A stretch of DNA of 64,000 nt from Pseudomonas sp. MIACH (GCF_001269925.1 NZ_LHVO01000045.1:96500-160499), one strand, 5' to 3'; positions 19,476-28,708 are shown, numbered from the stretch's first letter. Numbers and translations: made by a program. The notes: generated from the sequence alone by a model not told the origin.

Positions 19476-20033
19476 ATGTTCCGTCGTATCGCTACGCTAG
19501 CTTTTGTTGTGCTGCTGGGCGGTTGCCAGACCAGCCAGGTCAACCACGATTTTGATGCCAGCCGAGACTTCGGCGCCTACCGTAACTGGGCCTGGAAAGA
19601 CCCGGCCCTGCAATACCGCCCCGACGATCCGCGGATCAAGAGCGACCTCACCGAACAACGCATCCGCCAGGCCGTGGGCGAACAACTCGACCAACGTGGC
19701 CTGCGCCCGGCGGCTGCGGGTACCAAGGCAGACCTGAATGTGCAGGCCTACTTGATCGTCGAAGACCGCCAGCAACAAGTCACCACCAACTATGGCGGCG
19801 CCTGGGGCGGCCCGTGGAACGGCTACTGGGGCGCGCCGATGTACAACGAAACACGCAACATCACCTACAAAGTGGCGACCATCCAAATCGACCTGCTCGA
19901 CGGCAAGGACGGCAAGCTGGTGTGGCGCGGCAGTGATGAACAGATGATGAGCAGCACACCGAACCCGCAGGATCGCAATAACGCCATCCGCACGACGGTG
20001 ACCCGCATCCTCTCCAGCTATCCCCCGCACTGA
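19476..20033 (+). CDS. DUF4136 lipoprotein, paralogue of the preceding gene
   Basis: A 185-residue predicted lipoprotein (signal ending LLGGC, Cys17). It shares with the gene 45 bp upstream the pattern FGAYRNWAWKDP, EQLDQRGLRP, KADLNVQAYL, a Gly/Tyr/Trp-rich loop (GGAWGGPWNGYWGAPMYN) and DLLDGKDGKLVWRG, and ends in SSYPP as the other ends in TAYPP. The pair clearly arose by tandem duplication. TTTGGAGATC precedes the ATG. Function unknown. Confidence 0.88.
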   Translation: MFRRIATLAFVVLLGGCQTSQVNHDFDASRDFGAYRNWAWKDPALQYRPDDPRIKSDLTEQRIRQAVGEQLDQRGLRPAAAGTKADLNVQAYLIVEDRQQQVTTNYGGAWGGPWNGYWGAPMYNETRNITYKVATIQIDLLDGKDGKLVWRGSDEQMMSSTPNPQDRNNAIRTTVTRILSSYPPH

Positions 20034-20171
20034 CCTTCTCGCGGGGCGGGCTGCCGATGGCGAGGGAGCGTGCTCGCCATCAGCTTGATTTGTGGCGACT
20101 TGCCAGCGTACGTATAAAGCCTTGTCTACACTCCACAGCATCTACGGAGAGTAAGCGCTAAGGAGTGCTCG
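20034..20171. terminator. Intergenic hairpin after the DUF4136 pair
   Basis: A perfect 9-bp inverted repeat, GATGGCGAG at 20056-20064 and CTCGCCATC at 20073-20081, follows the stop by about 20 bp. There is no T-tract, so it may be a REP-like remnant or a factor-dependent stop. The rest of the gap is the leader of the tadG gene with AAGGAG at about 20160. Confidence 0.5.
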
Positions 20172-22178
20172 ATGTCTCCCCGACTTCGTTGCAGGCAGCG
20201 TGGTGCGATTGGCTTGATGGCGGCCCTGACGCTCGGTCTGGCGTTGGTTTTCCTGTTGCTGGTGGTCGACAGCGGGCGGCTCTATCTTGAAAAGCGCAAG
20301 CTGCAAGGCATTGCCGACATGGCCGCGCTGGAAGCCGTCCAGCGCAATGGTGATTGCCTGGCGGCGAGCAACAACACCGCCACCGCCTATGCTGGCGCCA
20401 GTGCTGTGCGCAATGGCTACATTATCCCGCCTGCCAATGCACTGGACGTTCGCTGTGGTTCGTTGACCACGGCGGCTACGAATCTACGGGTGTTTTCCGC
20501 AGATGCCACCCAGCGCGATGCGATTCAGGTGATCGCCTCGCGCCCGGTGTTGACCAGTGTCGCCGGTGGCGTGTGGTCGCTGTTCAATGGCGGTGCCTAC
20601 AGCCTGAACACGCTGTTGACGGCCAAGGCCGTTGCCGCGCCAAAAATTTTACCGCCCCAGGCGCAATTGACCATCAAGTCCACGCTGGTGACGGTCAAAT
20701 CCAACGATTCAGCGGCGCTGAATCTGCTGTTCGGCAAACTGTTGGGCGGTAGCCTTTCGCTGGATGTTGCCGGCTGGCGGGGCCTGGTCGACAACAATCT
20801 CAACCTGCTCAGCTATTTGAACCAGTTGGCCGTGAACGTGGGTGTCCAGACGGGCAATTACGACGAGTTGCTGGCCAAGAACCTCAAGCTCACTCAACTG
20901 ATCGATGCGGCTGTCACGGTGTTGCAAGCCGGCTCCGGCACCGCCACGGTGGCTGCCTCGGGGCTTGCGCAGATCAGGGCGTTGGTGGGCGACCTCGACG
21001 TGACGTTGGGCAACGTGCTGCAGTTGCAGACGGGGGCGGTGGCCGCCGGGCTCAACACCACATTGAATGTGTTCCAACTGGCGCAAGCCTTTGTGCAACT
21101 GGCCAACAAGAAGAATGGGGTGGTCGCTGAAGTGCCGGTGACTATCCCGGGGGTGATCAACGCCAGCGTCAAGCTCAAGGTGATCGAACCGCCACAACTG
21201 TCGGCGATAGGCGACCCCACGTACGCCAAGAACAAGACCGATGCGAGCACGCGGATTTATGTGCGCACGGCTCAGCTACGTCTCGGGATCACGCTGGGAG
21301 TGCCTCTTCTTGACACTCCGGCGGTGAATGGGGTTTTGAACGGATTGGTCGGTCCACTTTCTGACGTTTTGAATAATCTGTTGAGCTTGAACCTGGGCGG
21401 TACCGTTAGCTCGCTCTTGTGTGCAGTGGGCGGTTATTGCGAACGAACTGACTTGAAGATTCTTTCGTCAACATCCAATCCTCCCGCCGCTCAAGTGGAC
21501 GTGATTCTTGAATTGGGCAACGCCGAAAGTTATGTCACAGGGTTCACCTGCGCGAGCGACGCGACCAAGACACTGACCACCCAAACGAACGCTTCGGTAG
21601 TGACTGTCAAGATCGGCCAAAGCCCTACGCTGATCAATTCGCTGACTTCAAGCCCACCGCTGGATCCGATCCCTCCATTACCAGTGATAGATATTGGTGC
21701 GATTACCTGCTTCAAACCCCTGCTCGGTCTGGGGCCAACCACGTGCGACGCTAGCACGCGCAAGCCGTTTTACGGCGGTGGTATCGGGCTGAGCATCAAG
21801 AGTGATGTCGGCGCCACGAGCTCGTCCCTCGGTTCGTACACCTACAGCCAACCGCCAGAAATAAAGCAGCCGGCGCTTTACCACCCATTCTCCACTGCCA
21901 ATTTGGTGGGTTCCCTGAAGTCGACATTGCTAGGTGTTCAGTTCCAGGTTTACAAACCCACAGGCTTCAACCTGCTCGGCGTGTTATTAGAAAACACTGG
22001 CACGGTGCTCAACGGATTGAATACCACCCTGGGCAACGTCATCGGTACGGTGCTCAGCCCGATTGTCGATCCGCTGGTCAATGGCGTGCTGTCCACGCTG
22101 GGCATCAACCTGAACCAGGTTGAAGTCGGTGCCAACCTCAGTTGCAAGCCCCACGGGCAGGCGGCGCTGGTGATTTAA
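20172..22178 (+). CDS. tadG: Tad pilus pseudopilin-like protein TadG
   Basis: A 668-residue protein with an N-terminal TadE/TadG-type region: basic RQRG, then GLMAALTLGLALVFLLLVVDSGRLYLEKRKLQGIADMAALEA, a hydrophobic helix followed by the 'RLY..RRxLQ..AD.AALA' pattern of TadG. The long remainder is a presumed exported domain rich in Leu/Asn/Val/Gly repeats (for example NVLQLQTGAVAAGLNTTLNVFQL). TadG is a minor component of the Flp pilus machinery. It is convergent with pprA and the two stop codons overlap in TTAA (22175-22178). Assignment rests on the N-terminus and the position beside pprA/pprB. Confidence 0.85.
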   Translation: MSPRLRCRQRGAIGLMAALTLGLALVFLLLVVDSGRLYLEKRKLQGIADMAALEAVQRNGDCLAASNNTATAYAGASAVRNGYIIPPANALDVRCGSLTTAATNLRVFSADATQRDAIQVIASRPVLTSVAGGVWSLFNGGAYSLNTLLTAKAVAAPKILPPQAQLTIKSTLVTVKSNDSAALNLLFGKLLGGSLSLDVAGWRGLVDNNLNLLSYLNQLAVNVGVQTGNYDELLAKNLKLTQLIDAAVTVLQAGSGTATVAASGLAQIRALVGDLDVTLGNVLQLQTGAVAAGLNTTLNVFQLAQAFVQLANKKNGVVAEVPVTIPGVINASVKLKVIEPPQLSAIGDPTYAKNKTDASTRIYVRTAQLRLGITLGVPLLDTPAVNGVLNGLVGPLSDVLNNLLSLNLGGTVSSLLCAVGGYCERTDLKILSSTSNPPAAQVDVILELGNAESYVTGFTCASDATKTLTTQTNASVVTVKIGQSPTLINSLTSSPPLDPIPPLPVIDIGAITCFKPLLGLGPTTCDASTRKPFYGGGIGLSIKSDVGATSSSLGSYTYSQPPEIKQPALYHPFSTANLVGSLKSTLLGVQFQVYKPTGFNLLGVLLENTGTVLNGLNTTLGNVIGTVLSPIVDPLVNGVLSTLGINLNQVEVGANLSCKPHGQAALVI

Positions 22179-24916
22179 GCGTCCACGATGGGCAGCTCCA
22201 CACAAAACCTGGCCCCCTCTTCGCCATTGACGACACTCAAGCGTCCGCCCATGTTTTCCACAATCCCGTAGCTCACCGATAACCCCAGCCCTGTGCCCAC
22301 GCCAATCGGCTTGGTGGTGAAAAACGGTTCGAAAATGCGCTCCAGCAGACGCGGGTCAATACCGCCGCCGTTGTCCTCCACCCAGATGCGCACGTGGCGG
22401 CTGTCCTGCTCGCAATGCAGCGCGATCCAAGGGCGCAGTGCCGGATTTTTTTCGCGCTGGCTCAACAGCGCGTCGCGGGCGTTGACCATCAGGTTGATCA
22501 GCACTTGTTCCAGTTGATCGACATAGCCTTTGACCTGCACCTCGACGTCTGCCGCGGTGATACGCAAGTCCAGCCCTTTGCCGCGCAGGCCTTCGCTGAG
22601 CAGCGCCAGCGTGCCCTCCACGGCCTGTGCCGGGTCGAACGGCTGTTGCTCCAGTTCCGAACGCCGGCCGAACACCCGCATATGGTCCACCACCCGCGCC
22701 GCGCGTTGCACCTGGGCGTCGATGCGCTGGAGTTTTTCGGTGAGGTAGTCGACGTCGGCGTTGCCGTTGCTCAGGCGCTTGAGCACATTGACGATGGCCA
22801 TGCGCATCACGTTCAGCGGTTGGTTGATCTCATGGGCCAGGCCCGTGGCCATTTCGCCGAGGGTGGCCATCTTGGCGCTTTGGGTCAGTTGTTGCTGGGA
22901 ACGGCGCACTTCGGTGTTGTCGCGGCCCACCGCTTGCACCTCGACCAGCGCGCCGTGCTCATCAAACACGCCGCGGTCCGACCACACCCACCACGCGTGC
23001 TCACGCCCAGGCAGCTCCAGGCTGATTTCGGCAGTGCTGACCGGGAACTCCGGGGTCAACTGGTGGATGCGTTGCACAAAGGCCTGGCGCTGTTCTTCCG
23101 ACAACCAATGCCCCAGGTTCATCCCTGGCAGTTGCGTAGGCAGGCACTCCAGATAGTTGGCCAGCGGCGTGTTGCCGAAGGTCAGTGTGAGGTCCGGGCG
23201 ATACCGGCAGATCATTGCCGGCGAGTCTTCCACCAGGATGCGGTAGCGCTCTTCGCTTTGCTTGATGTGCTCGGCGGCCAGGGTCGCTTCGGTGACGTCC
23301 AGCCACAGCCCGACGGCCTCGACCGGTAAACCGAGGTCATCGCGTAGCAGCTTGGCCTCGTCGAGCAACCAATGGTAATGCCCCTGTTTGTCGCACACTC
23401 GGTAGCGGCTGCGCACATTGCCTTCGCGCAGCAGTTGGCGCGTGCGTTCGAAGTAGCGGTCGCGGTCTTCGGGGTGAATCCATTCGACCAGGGCGGCCGG
23501 GGTGCACTCGGCGAGGGTGCGGCCGAGCAGGGGCAGCAGGCTGTCACTGAAAAACAGCGGCTGCAGCGTACCTTCGACATACCGCTGCACGTAGATGATG
23601 GCCGGTGAGCTGGCGATCAGGTTATCCAATCTTGCGTGGGCGGCGGCAGCCTGTTGCTCCTGGTTCTTGATGTCGCTGATGTCGAGCATGAAGCCAATCA
23701 GCCGGCGACTGCTTCCGGCGCCCAAAGCCTGGCCCTGCACGCGATACCAGGTGGGGCTGTGTGCCGGATCCACAGGATGCAGGCGCACGCTGGCAGACAC
23801 CGGCTTGTCCAGCGTTTGCAAGTCTTGCAGGCGGCTGGCTAGCTCCTGCCGGTCAGCGGGGTGGATCAGCATCAGCCAGTCCGTCAGGGCCATGCGCGGG
23901 TTGCTGTGGCTGGGGCTCAGGTGCTGCAACAACTGCGGTGCCAGCTGTATCTCTTCACTGTCTGCGAGTAGCTCCCACCAGCCGGTACCCAATAAGCCTT
24001 GCAGCGCTTCCAGCCGGTCCAACTGCTGCTGATGACGCTGCTCGCGAAGGCGACTGAGTAACGGCGCGGCAAGGGCGGCGGTCAGTTGCAGCCAGGCACG
24101 CTCACTGGCCTGTTGTTCTGCACGATAAAAACCGCAGAGCAGCCAGGCGGCAACGCCATGACCGTCACGGTAGGGCACCAGGAAACCGTCGGCATTGCCG
24201 AAAATTCCGTGCAAGCGTGGATGTTCGCTGTGGCCTTGATTCAAGGTCACGCTCAAGGGCGTCTTGCCGTCCAGGCTATCCAGTGTGGTTCCCAGGGCTT
24301 GTCCGTCGTGCCACAGCGCCGCAGCATCGTGGGCGCGGTAGTGACTATGGATCAGCCAGCCCTGGTCCTGGTCGTCGAGCAGGGCAATGGCGACGCAGGG
24401 GATCTGCCAGCGCTGCGCGATACTTTGCAGGTTGTCCTCAAGTACCTCGGGCAAGCGCGCCAGGCTGCACACCCGTAGGCGCTCGCTGACCTGCTCGTTC
24501 AGGTACTGATTCTGTTCACTGGTTTGCGCCTGGTGACGGTGGGTAATCAAGTCGCCGATGTCCAACAGCTGCAACAGCCACCCATCACCTTGAGGCTGAA
24601 TCCAGCCTCGGGTTTGCAAGGGCTGCCCGGCGTAGCCTTTGAAATCCAGGTCGAGGTTCTGCCCCTGCCAGTCGCCGGGGTGGCCCTCGATCACGACGGC
24701 GCTGCGCTCCTCCAGATAGTCCGACAGCGGCACCGGATGTTGCGGCGCGGGCGTCTTTGCGAGGCGATGACATAGCGCGCCGTGGGTATCCACCACGCGG
24801 CCGAGGTTATCCAGGTAGATATGCAGGCCGACGTGCACGGGAGGCTGGGCCGACAAGGCCGGGAGACCAGGAGGGCGGCCCAGGAGTCGATCGAAAAACT
24901 TTTCCCCAGAGTTCAA
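22175..24916 (-). CDS. pprA: PAS/GAF sensor histidine kinase PprA
   Basis: A 913-residue hybrid-free sensor kinase without membrane segments. A GAF-like region (about 150-290) is followed by three PAS-like repeats (about 310-660) and the kinase core: phospho-acceptor His in GLAHEINQPLNVM, N box NLMVNARDAL, G1 VEDNGGGID and G2 GVGTGLGLSVSYG. In P. aeruginosa PprA partners PprB, which controls Tad pili and other adhesins; here pprB lies 1.1 kb away. The start is uncertain: the frame opens with TTG at 24916, overlapping the stop of the TadE/F-like gene (TTGA), which suggests translational coupling, but no good ribosome-binding site is seen. Confidence 0.88.
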   Translation of the reverse strand: MNSGEKFFDRLLGRPPGLPALSAQPPVHVGLHIYLDNLGRVVDTHGALCHRLAKTPAPQHPVPLSDYLEERSAVVIEGHPGDWQGQNLDLDFKGYAGQPLQTRGWIQPQGDGWLLQLLDIGDLITHRHQAQTSEQNQYLNEQVSERLRVCSLARLPEVLEDNLQSIAQRWQIPCVAIALLDDQDQGWLIHSHYRAHDAAALWHDGQALGTTLDSLDGKTPLSVTLNQGHSEHPRLHGIFGNADGFLVPYRDGHGVAAWLLCGFYRAEQQASERAWLQLTAALAAPLLSRLREQRHQQQLDRLEALQGLLGTGWWELLADSEEIQLAPQLLQHLSPSHSNPRMALTDWLMLIHPADRQELASRLQDLQTLDKPVSASVRLHPVDPAHSPTWYRVQGQALGAGSSRRLIGFMLDISDIKNQEQQAAAAHARLDNLIASSPAIIYVQRYVEGTLQPLFFSDSLLPLLGRTLAECTPAALVEWIHPEDRDRYFERTRQLLREGNVRSRYRVCDKQGHYHWLLDEAKLLRDDLGLPVEAVGLWLDVTEATLAAEHIKQSEERYRILVEDSPAMICRYRPDLTLTFGNTPLANYLECLPTQLPGMNLGHWLSEEQRQAFVQRIHQLTPEFPVSTAEISLELPGREHAWWVWSDRGVFDEHGALVEVQAVGRDNTEVRRSQQQLTQSAKMATLGEMATGLAHEINQPLNVMRMAIVNVLKRLSNGNADVDYLTEKLQRIDAQVQRAARVVDHMRVFGRRSELEQQPFDPAQAVEGTLALLSEGLRGKGLDLRITAADVEVQVKGYVDQLEQVLINLMVNARDALLSQREKNPALRPWIALHCEQDSRHVRIWVEDNGGGIDPRLLERIFEPFFTTKPIGVGTGLGLSVSYGIVENMGGRLSVVNGEEGARFCVELPIVDA

Positions 24917-25350
24917 AACTGCAGGCTCGCTTGGGCTGAGAGTGTCGCAGGCAAGTTGGGCACCGCGCCGAAGCCGGGCAGGACCAGAAACGGCAAGACG
25001 TTCTTAAGGTTGTCGGACGGGTAGTTGATTTGCACGGTCAGCATTCCGTTCGAATAAGTCGCCGTGACATAAGCCGGCACGAACTTGAAGGCGGGGGGCA
25101 GCCATTGCAGCTGTGCCTGGGCGGCGGCGGCCGCGCGGTTTTTCAGGGCATCGGAGTAGCCTGGGGTGGTGGGGTCGAGCGCCACGCCGCGCCTCACACC
25201 TTCTGCCGTTGCCTGGTTGAAGGACTGCAGCAGCAACAGCGGCAGGCTGTAGCTGACCAAACCGTAAAACACCGCAAAAAACAGCATGAATACCAGCGCG
25301 AACTCAAGCGCGGCGGCACCTTTCTGCTTTCTAGGGAGGCCTTTTTTCAT
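24913..25350 (-). CDS. TadE/TadF-like pseudopilin
   Basis: A 145-residue minor pseudopilin. The start MKKGLPRKQKG is followed by AAALEFALVFMLFFAVFYGL: the Gly is the expected cleavage site for the dedicated prepilin peptidase, Glu is at +5 and Phe at +6, as in TadE/TadF. The rest is a small exported domain. The place between pprA and fppA corresponds to PA4294. I chose the ATG at 25350; the frame also opens eight codons upstream at a GTG. Its stop overlaps the presumed start of pprA. Confidence 0.82.
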   Translation of the reverse strand: MKKGLPRKQKGAAALEFALVFMLFFAVFYGLVSYSLPLLLLQSFNQATAEGVRRGVALDPTTPGYSDALKNRAAAAAQAQLQWLPPAFKFVPAYVTATYSNGMLTVQINYPSDNLKNVLPFLVLPGFGAVPNLPATLSAQASLQF

Positions 25351-25422
25351 GACTGCGTCTACCCTGACAACCACTACCTGATATCAGCATAGAATCATTC
25401 AGCGGAAAGGGATTTTTTTTAC

Positions 25423-25896
25423 GTGATTCAGAGCCTGTTGCTGTTTGTTTGGCTGGCGTTGTGTGCCGTGCAAGATATCCGTCAACGCCAGATCGCCAAC
25501 CACCTGACCCTGGGTGGGTTGCTGCTGGCATGGGTTTACGTGCTCTGGAACGGCACCACCTGGCTGGGTGCCCCGGCCGCCGACGGCGGTTGGGCGTTGG
25601 GCCTGGCGCTGCTGTTTACCTTGCCCGGTTATGCCTTGGGCCGACTGGGTGGTGCGGATGTGAAGTTGTTGGCGGCGTTGGCGTTGGCAACCGACAGCCA
25701 TTACTTGATGGGTACGTTTGTCGGTGCGGGAGTGGCCACTGGCGCATGGCTGTTACTGGCGCCAAAGTTGTGGCCGCTCATGAATCAAGGGGTTAGAAAC
25801 GCTCTGCATTACCTTCAGCCACAGGTGTCAAATAAGCAGCCATTTGCGCCTTTTCTGTTTGTGGGATTCAGCCTGACCTGGGTTTGGATCCATTAG
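25423..25896 (+). CDS. fppA: Type IVb prepilin peptidase FppA
   Basis: A 157-residue A24-type aspartic peptidase with about five membrane spans. The two catalytic aspartates are visible: Asp18 in CAVQDIRQRQIAN and the second in LGGADVKLLAAL (GxxD-type motif). It lacks the N-terminal methylase domain of PilD, as is usual for Flp peptidases. It should process Flp and the TadE/F-type pseudopilins at Gly|xxxxE. GTG start at 25423 behind GGAAAGGGA. Divergent from the pseudopilin gene and upstream of pprB. Confidence 0.9.
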   Translation: MIQSLLLFVWLALCAVQDIRQRQIANHLTLGGLLLAWVYVLWNGTTWLGAPAADGGWALGLALLFTLPGYALGRLGGADVKLLAALALATDSHYLMGTFVGAGVATGAWLLLAPKLWPLMNQGVRNALHYLQPQVSNKQPFAPFLFVGFSLTWVWIH

Positions 25897-25914
25897 TCGT
25901 GACGTAGCCTAGTG

Positions 25915-25926
25915 CTATGTACATAG
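25915..25926. promoter_or_regulatory. Palindrome upstream of pprB
   Basis: CTATGTACATAG is a perfect 12-bp palindrome about 97 bp before the pprB start, just after the fppA stop. It might be an operator in the pprB promoter region; the protein that binds it is unknown. Confidence 0.35.
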
Positions 25927-26022
25927 TCAGAAAGTGCGTCTACGTTTGTAGTTACGTTGTGCGCAAACGCAGCGGAGTAATGGAACGGTTGGTCTTTGGC
26001 TTGCCCAGGCATGGAGTTGCGC

Positions 26023-26805
26023 GTGAACAAGCTTACCTCTGAAGTGAAAGTGCTCGTTGTCGATGATCAGCCGCTGATTGTGGAAGAACTCTGCGAGTTT
26101 CTCGAAAGTAGCGGCTATCTCTGTATCCCTTGTCACTCAAGCCTTGATGCGATCGCGCGTTTTCGCGAAGACCCTAAAATCGGTCTGGTGCTCTGCGATC
26201 TGCACATGCCGGAAATGGACGGTATCGAGTTGGTGCAGGCGCTGCAGCGCCTGGCCGGCAAGCAGCGCGTGTTCGAGGCGATCATGCTGACGGGGCGCTC
26301 CGACAAGCAGGATGTCATCAAGGCGTTGCGCGCTGGAATCGCGGACTACTACCAGAAACCGATCGACCTCAATGAACTGCTGGAAGGTTTGCAGCGTCAG
26401 GAGGCAGCGCTGCAAGAGCGGCATAAAAGCCTTGAACTGGGGCAGTTGAACCAGAAACTGCAGTTCCTCTCGGCGTCTATCGATGACCTTTATCACGATC
26501 TCGATAAAGTCCGCAGCAGCCCTCAGCCGCCCGCTGTCCCTGACGCTGTGGAGGGCGAAGGCGCGGTCATCGAGATGCCGGTGATCTTCAAACAACTGTC
26601 ACCGCGCCAACTGGATGTGGCCAGGCTGGTGGGCAAGGGGCAGACCAACTATCAGATCGCCTGTGAGTTGGGCATCACGGAAAACACCGTGAAGCTCTAC
26701 GTGTCCCAGGTGCTGCGCCTGACGCATATGCATAACCGCACGCAACTGGCGCTGGCGCTGTCCCCCAACACGGCCTCGATACACCAGCGGGTGACTGCTC
26801 ACTAG
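26023..26805 (+). CDS. pprB: Response regulator PprB
   Basis: A 260-residue response regulator with an N-terminal receiver domain (VLVVDDQ, phospho-acceptor Asp in LVLCDLHMPEMDG, Lys in YYQKPID), a coiled linker and a C-terminal LuxR-type helix-turn-helix (LSPRQLDVARLVGKGQTNYQ, then ITENTVKLYVSQVL). In P. aeruginosa PprB activates the tad/flp locus and other adhesin genes. The frame opens at a TTG at 25996, but GGAG at 26013-26016 is best spaced for the GTG at 26023 (NKLTSEVKVLVVDDQ). It is convergent with the DUF3613 gene and the stop codons overlap in CTAG. Confidence 0.9.
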   Translation: MNKLTSEVKVLVVDDQPLIVEELCEFLESSGYLCIPCHSSLDAIARFREDPKIGLVLCDLHMPEMDGIELVQALQRLAGKQRVFEAIMLTGRSDKQDVIKALRAGIADYYQKPIDLNELLEGLQRQEAALQERHKSLELGQLNQKLQFLSASIDDLYHDLDKVRSSPQPPAVPDAVEGEGAVIEMPVIFKQLSPRQLDVARLVGKGQTNYQIACELGITENTVKLYVSQVLRLTHMHNRTQLALALSPNTASIHQRVTAH

Positions 26806-27074
26806 TGGCCGCCGCCCGCTGAATTGCCGCCCTGTTTCTGCTCGAAATACTCAGGAATCGCGTGTTTGTAACTGTCTATCAGGCGCTGCATGGCGTTCTC
26901 GCGCTCAGCGGGGGTGGCCTTCTGCGGCGTGGAGGACGCCAGTTGGCCGCTGACTTGCAGTTGCAGCCAGGCTTCGGTCTGTTGCTGCTGCGGCGAGGAC
27001 GGGCCGGGCTCGATGGCTAGGGCGGTCAGGGGCAGCGTTGCCAGCAGCAGGGCGGCGAGCCGTGTGAGTTTCAT
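26802..27074 (-). CDS. DUF3613-like small secreted protein
   Basis: A 90-residue protein with a signal peptide (MKLTRLAALLLATLPLTALA) and a hydrophilic Gln-rich mature part ending in GGNSAGGGH. It is the last gene of the rcp-tad operon, 20 bp after tadD, a position held by PA4298 in P. aeruginosa. Function unknown; the position implies a periplasmic role in Flp pilus assembly. The family name is from memory and less certain than the gene itself. Confidence 0.78.
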   Translation of the reverse strand: MKLTRLAALLLATLPLTALAIEPGPSSPQQQQTEAWLQLQVSGQLASSTPQKATPAERENAMQRLIDSYKHAIPEYFEQKQGGNSAGGGH

Positions 27075-27094
27075 ATCAGTACTCCCTCAATGAC

Positions 27095-27811
27095 TTACTG
27101 GATAGGCGCCTGCAAGGCTTCGCTGACCGCCGCCATTTGCGCCTTGGATGGCGACGCTGGCGACCCCTTGAGTTGCTGCGCCCGGGCCTGGGCCTGGGTA
27201 ACTTGATCAGGACTCAACCCCATGCGCCCGACCACTTGCGAGGCCTGCCCCCAGTTGCCCTGGTAAATCAGCAGGGTCACCAGGTTGATAGCGGCCAATG
27301 GGTTGCTTTGATTGAGTTCCATGGCGGTAAGGAACTCGAAACGTGCCTCGTCCATGCGCAGTTGGTTGAGGTAAACCACCCCCAAGTCATTGCGGATCTT
27401 TTCATCGGTGGGCGACAGCGTGGCGGCCCGTTGCAAATGAGCCGTGGCTTTAGCGTTGTCCCCCCTGGCGACGGCCAATTGCCCGAGGCCGTGTTCGCCC
27501 TCTGCCGACAAGCACGTGCCCAGCAGGGTTTTGTACAACGGCTCGGCTTCGTTACGCCCCAGCAGGCGATAGACCTTCGCCTTACGCAGGCGCACCTGAG
27601 GCAAGCTGTCCGGCATGTTTTGCAGATTGGCCAGGCTGGCGTGCAGCTTGCCGTCGTTGGCCATTTCGTCTGCAAGGTTCAGCGAAAGCTCCTGGTCGGC
27701 GCTGGGCTTGGAGCAACTGCTGTTAGCGGTGAACCCCGCCCAGGGCATCTGGTCCAGGTTCGCGCAACCGCTCAACAGCAATAGGCTGCAGGCTGTAATC
27801 AGTGCTTTCAT
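27095..27811 (-). CDS. tadD: Tad pilus lipoprotein TadD (TPR)
   Basis: A 238-residue lipoprotein (MKALITACSLLLLSGC, Cys16) with tetratricopeptide-like helices, for instance GLGQLAVARGDNAKATAHLQ and NDLGVVYLNQLRMDEARFEF. TadD proteins are thought to help the secretin assemble. AAAGGACGA is better spaced for the ATG at 27811 than for the adjacent ATG at 27814. The gene is 11 bp downstream of tadC. Confidence 0.88.
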   Translation of the reverse strand: MKALITACSLLLLSGCANLDQMPWAGFTANSSCSKPSADQELSLNLADEMANDGKLHASLANLQNMPDSLPQVRLRKAKVYRLLGRNEAEPLYKTLLGTCLSAEGEHGLGQLAVARGDNAKATAHLQRAATLSPTDEKIRNDLGVVYLNQLRMDEARFEFLTAMELNQSNPLAAINLVTLLIYQGNWGQASQVVGRMGLSPDQVTQAQARAQQLKGSPASPSKAQMAAVSEALQAPIQ

Positions 27812-27822
27812 CATTCGTCCTT

Positions 27823-28707
27823 TCAAGGCCCCATGGCCTTTGATATGGCGATAAAACCAGGGCCGGCCAACACAATCAGCAACGCCGGAAACAGAAAAAC
27901 CATCATGACCACGGACATCTTTGCCGACATCTTGGAGATGTATTCCTGCATGCGGGTCAGGCGCCGGTCGTCCAGCAGTTGCTTGAGCGCCTGCAACGAC
28001 TTCATCGCACCGCCGCCCTGATGCAGAAGCTGTTGCAGAATCGAGCAGGTGTCGCTGAATTCATCGACGCTGAGCATCAGGCTGGCTTTGCTCAACTCTT
28101 CGCCAAGCTCCAGGCCCGAGTCGACCCGGGCCAGCACAATGCGCAATTCCGAGGTGAGCACCGGCAGCAGTTTTTGCGCTTCGTGGGCCATCACCCGCAG
28201 GGTTTGCTCAACCGCCATGCCGGATTCAAACAGGATCCTCAGCAACGGAATAAAGGTCGCGACTTCCTCGGCAATCTGTTCCTGACGCTGTTTGGCCAGC
28301 GCTGCGAGCACGCGCTTGGGCAGCAGGTAACCGGTGGCCAACCCCAGGAATGGCGCGAGCCAGACGGGGTCCGCCTGCGGGAAAAATACACCTTGCACCA
28401 GCAGTGTCAGACCCAGCAGCAACACTGGCGCCGCCACTTGGCAGGCGGCGAACATCGAGCGTTGGCCGGTCCTGCGCCAGCCGAGTCGGTTGAGCAGGAC
28501 CTGGGTTTCGTTATCGAGGCTGATGGTGCGCTGGCCAATCCGGGTGCTGCCCAACCGGCGCAGCCACTGGCCTACCTTGTCTTCGCGCGTGGTTTCGCCC
28601 TGCAGCCGCGAGGTGACCAGACGTTGCTGACGGCGTTGAGCGAGGACGTTGCCGACCACCAGCAACAGCGCCGCGAAAAACAATAACGCGCTGATCAGCA
28701 GGGCCAT
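27823..28707 (-). CDS. tadC: Tad inner-membrane platform protein TadC
   Basis: A 294-residue T2SSF-domain protein with an N-terminal membrane segment and further hydrophobic segments at about 95-150 and 265-290. The T2SSF region is visible as FIPLLRILFESGMAVEQTLRVMAHEAQKLLPVL and FSDTCSILQQLLHQGGGAMKSLQAL. With TadB it forms the platform on which the TadA ATPase acts. One base separates it from tadB. Confidence 0.9.
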   Translation of the reverse strand: MALLISALLFFAALLLVVGNVLAQRRQQRLVTSRLQGETTREDKVGQWLRRLGSTRIGQRTISLDNETQVLLNRLGWRRTGQRSMFAACQVAAPVLLLGLTLLVQGVFFPQADPVWLAPFLGLATGYLLPKRVLAALAKQRQEQIAEEVATFIPLLRILFESGMAVEQTLRVMAHEAQKLLPVLTSELRIVLARVDSGLELGEELSKASLMLSVDEFSDTCSILQQLLHQGGGAMKSLQALKQLLDDRRLTRMQEYISKMSAKMSVVMMVFLFPALLIVLAGPGFIAISKAMGP

Positions 28708-28708
28708 G

